Origin: an uncultured Eubacteriales bacterium
GTDB lineage: Bacteria > Bacillota > Clostridia > Lachnospirales > Lachnospiraceae
Assembly (NCBI GenBank): GCA_900321525.1
Contig: ONWL01000064.1
Span: 1 to 7,494, forward strand
Length of the DNA stretch: 7,494 nt
Direction: 5' to 3'
Below the pieces are notes generated by a model. The model saw only the letters and a program-made list of their open reading frames with translations, made no database searches and had not been told where the DNA came from. Position numbers and translations under genes: made by a program. Below, in pieces: positions 6,677 to 7,494 of the stretch. The stretch's first letter is position 1. Every line of letters starts with the position of its first letter.

Positions 6677-7417
6677 CTACAAATCCTTCGGCAGTTTCAA
6701 TGGTTCCCCGTTCCAGACACGCCCGGGATTGTCCTCTAACAGAAGTCTTGCATACCGGCGTCCAAACTCCTCCTGCAATGCCTCCTGTACTTCATTCATG
6801 TAAGACGTTCTTGTGTTGGTTCTGTGGGCGTCACTGGCACAGATATGTACCATCCCATGTGTCAACAGATACATCACTGCCTCATAAGGATCTGCCCCAA
6901 ACCGCCCCAGTATGCTGCCTTTGTTCACCTGAATGCCCAGACCTTCATCCAGCCACTCTTCTACCAGCCAGGGATATGTCTGAATCACATCATACCGCTC
7001 CGGATGTGCCACAATGGGAAGAAATCCATATCCTTTGGTACGGTACAAAATCTCTGACATATAGGAAAACGAACTGTCAAATGGAAATTCCATCAGCACA
7101 TAGCGGGTATTGTTCATGGTCAATAACCGTCCATCCCGAATCAGTTCCGGTGCATCCTCTGTGCCGTACACCTCCTGTCCAAATCCAATCTGCATTTGCG
7201 GTACAGTCTCCTTTGCCAGCTCTGCAAATGCTTCTAACGTACGCTGCAGCTCCTGTCCATTATAATTTTCAAAATACCCTCTGATGTTGCAGTGAGGGGT
7301 GACGATCATACCTGTGGTTCCGCCGTCTGCTGCCTGCAACAGCATATACCGGCTTTCTTCTACAGAACGGGAGCCGTCATCTATTTCCGGTACAATGTGA
7401 ATGTGAATATCTATCAT
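6677..7417 (-). CDS. cpsB: CpsB/YwqE-type PHP-domain protein-tyrosine phosphatase
   Basis: Manganese-dependent phosphatases of this PHP family remove phosphate from the tyrosine kinase (CpsD/YwqD type) that controls capsule or exopolysaccharide chain length. The 246-residue product, near the usual length of about 254, has the full metal-ligand set: MIDIHIHIVPEIDDGS with H5, H7 and D13/D14, TPHCN with H42, GQEVYG with E82, E110, VAHPER with H138, and ASDAHRT with D196 and H198. I chose ATG at 7417, with GGAG six bases upstream, because the PHP motif normally begins right at the N-terminus; an in-frame TTG at 7489 would add 24 unsupported residues. No kinase, Wzz or glycosyltransferase gene is visible downstream; any polysaccharide locus would have to lie beyond the right edge. 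The lipase-like gene follows after 40 nt. Family identity is strong; a polysaccharide role here is inferred. Confidence 0.92.
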   Translation of the reverse strand: MIDIHIHIVPEIDDGSRSVEESRYMLLQAADGGTTGMIVTPHCNIRGYFENYNGQELQRTLEAFAELAKETVPQMQIGFGQEVYGTEDAPELIRDGRLLTMNNTRYVLMEFPFDSSFSYMSEILYRTKGYGFLPIVAHPERYDVIQTYPWLVEEWLDEGLGIQVNKGSILGRFGADPYEAVMYLLTHGMVHICASDAHRTNTRTSYMNEVQEALQEEFGRRYARLLLEDNPGRVWNGEPLKLPKDL

Positions 7418-7421
7418 GTTT

Positions 7422-7427
7422 CTCTCC
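7422..7427 (-). promoter_or_regulatory. cpsB ribosome binding site (GGAGAG)
   Basis: Minus-strand GGAGAG lies 4 nt (6 nt from its GGAG core) before ATG at 7417. It supports that start over the upstream TTG at 7489. Confidence 0.7.
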
Positions 7428-7440
7428 GTTTCTTCATTCC

Positions 7441-7468
7441 CGGATATGCCGATACTTCTGCATATCCG
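7441..7468 (-). promoter_or_regulatory. Perfect 9-bp inverted repeat upstream of cpsB
   Basis: CGGATATGC and GCATATCCG flank a 10-nt spacer, giving a perfect 9-bp dyad. It ends 23 nt before the cpsB start. The minus-strand continuation is GGAATGAAG, so it is not a terminator for that direction; the plus side has only a weak TTTCTCCCC. If the -10-like TATACT at 7486-7481 is real, the dyad would fall at about +6 to +33, either as an operator or as a hairpin in the leader. The repeat is directly visible; its role is open. Confidence 0.5.
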
Positions 7469-7480
7469 TTTCTCCCCATT

Positions 7481-7486
7481 AGTATA
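7481..7486 (-). promoter_or_regulatory. Possible -10 hexamer (TATACT) upstream of cpsB
   Basis: Minus-strand TATACT matches TATAAT at five of six bases and would start transcription near 7474, about 57 nt before cpsB. The matching -35 would lie outside the window, so this is half a promoter at best. Confidence 0.3.
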
Positions 7487-7494
7487 CAACAGCG

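Overview
The window looks like an ordinary chromosomal stretch from a low-to-mid GC Clostridia member, most likely Lachnospiraceae. This rests on strong AGGAGG-type ribosome binding sites, protein similarity, and the gene order comM-dprA-topA, which as I recall is usually followed by codY in these bacteria. All six protein genes are on the minus strand, so transcription runs from the high to the low coordinate. I see no mobile elements, CRISPR arrays, tRNA or rRNA genes.

Upstream block (7494 down to 4371): a PHP-type CpsB/YwqE protein-tyrosine phosphatase (6677-7417), a cytoplasmic alpha/beta hydrolase of the monoacylglycerol-lipase type (5704-6636), and a two-enzyme fusion of a HAD phosphatase with a MazG nucleotide pyrophosphohydrolase (4412-5707). 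The gaps are 40 nt and an ATGA stop/start overlap. The block ends in a clear intrinsic terminator at 4371-4404, so it is probably one transcript. A 9-bp dyad and a -10-like hexamer lie just upstream of cpsB.

Intergenic region (4188-4411): terminator, then a near-consensus sigma-A promoter (TTGACA, 17 nt, TGA-TATAAA), then a leader of about 135 nt with an 11-bp bulged hairpin ahead of the comM ribosome binding site.

Downstream block (4187 to beyond 1): comM/yifB (AAA+ ATPase linked to transformation), dprA (ssDNA-binding RecA loader) and the first 482 codons of topA (DNA topoisomerase I, running off the left edge). The gaps of 84 and 29 nt contain no terminator, so this reads as a DNA-processing operon driven from the promoter near 4329-4357.

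The most unusual item is the HAD-MazG fusion. It could hydrolyse a nucleoside triphosphate to the monophosphate and then dephosphorylate it in one polypeptide. Its HAD motif I lacks the usual second aspartate, and its second MazG repeat looks catalytically dead. The rest is well-known housekeeping content, and I see no convincing wholly new system.
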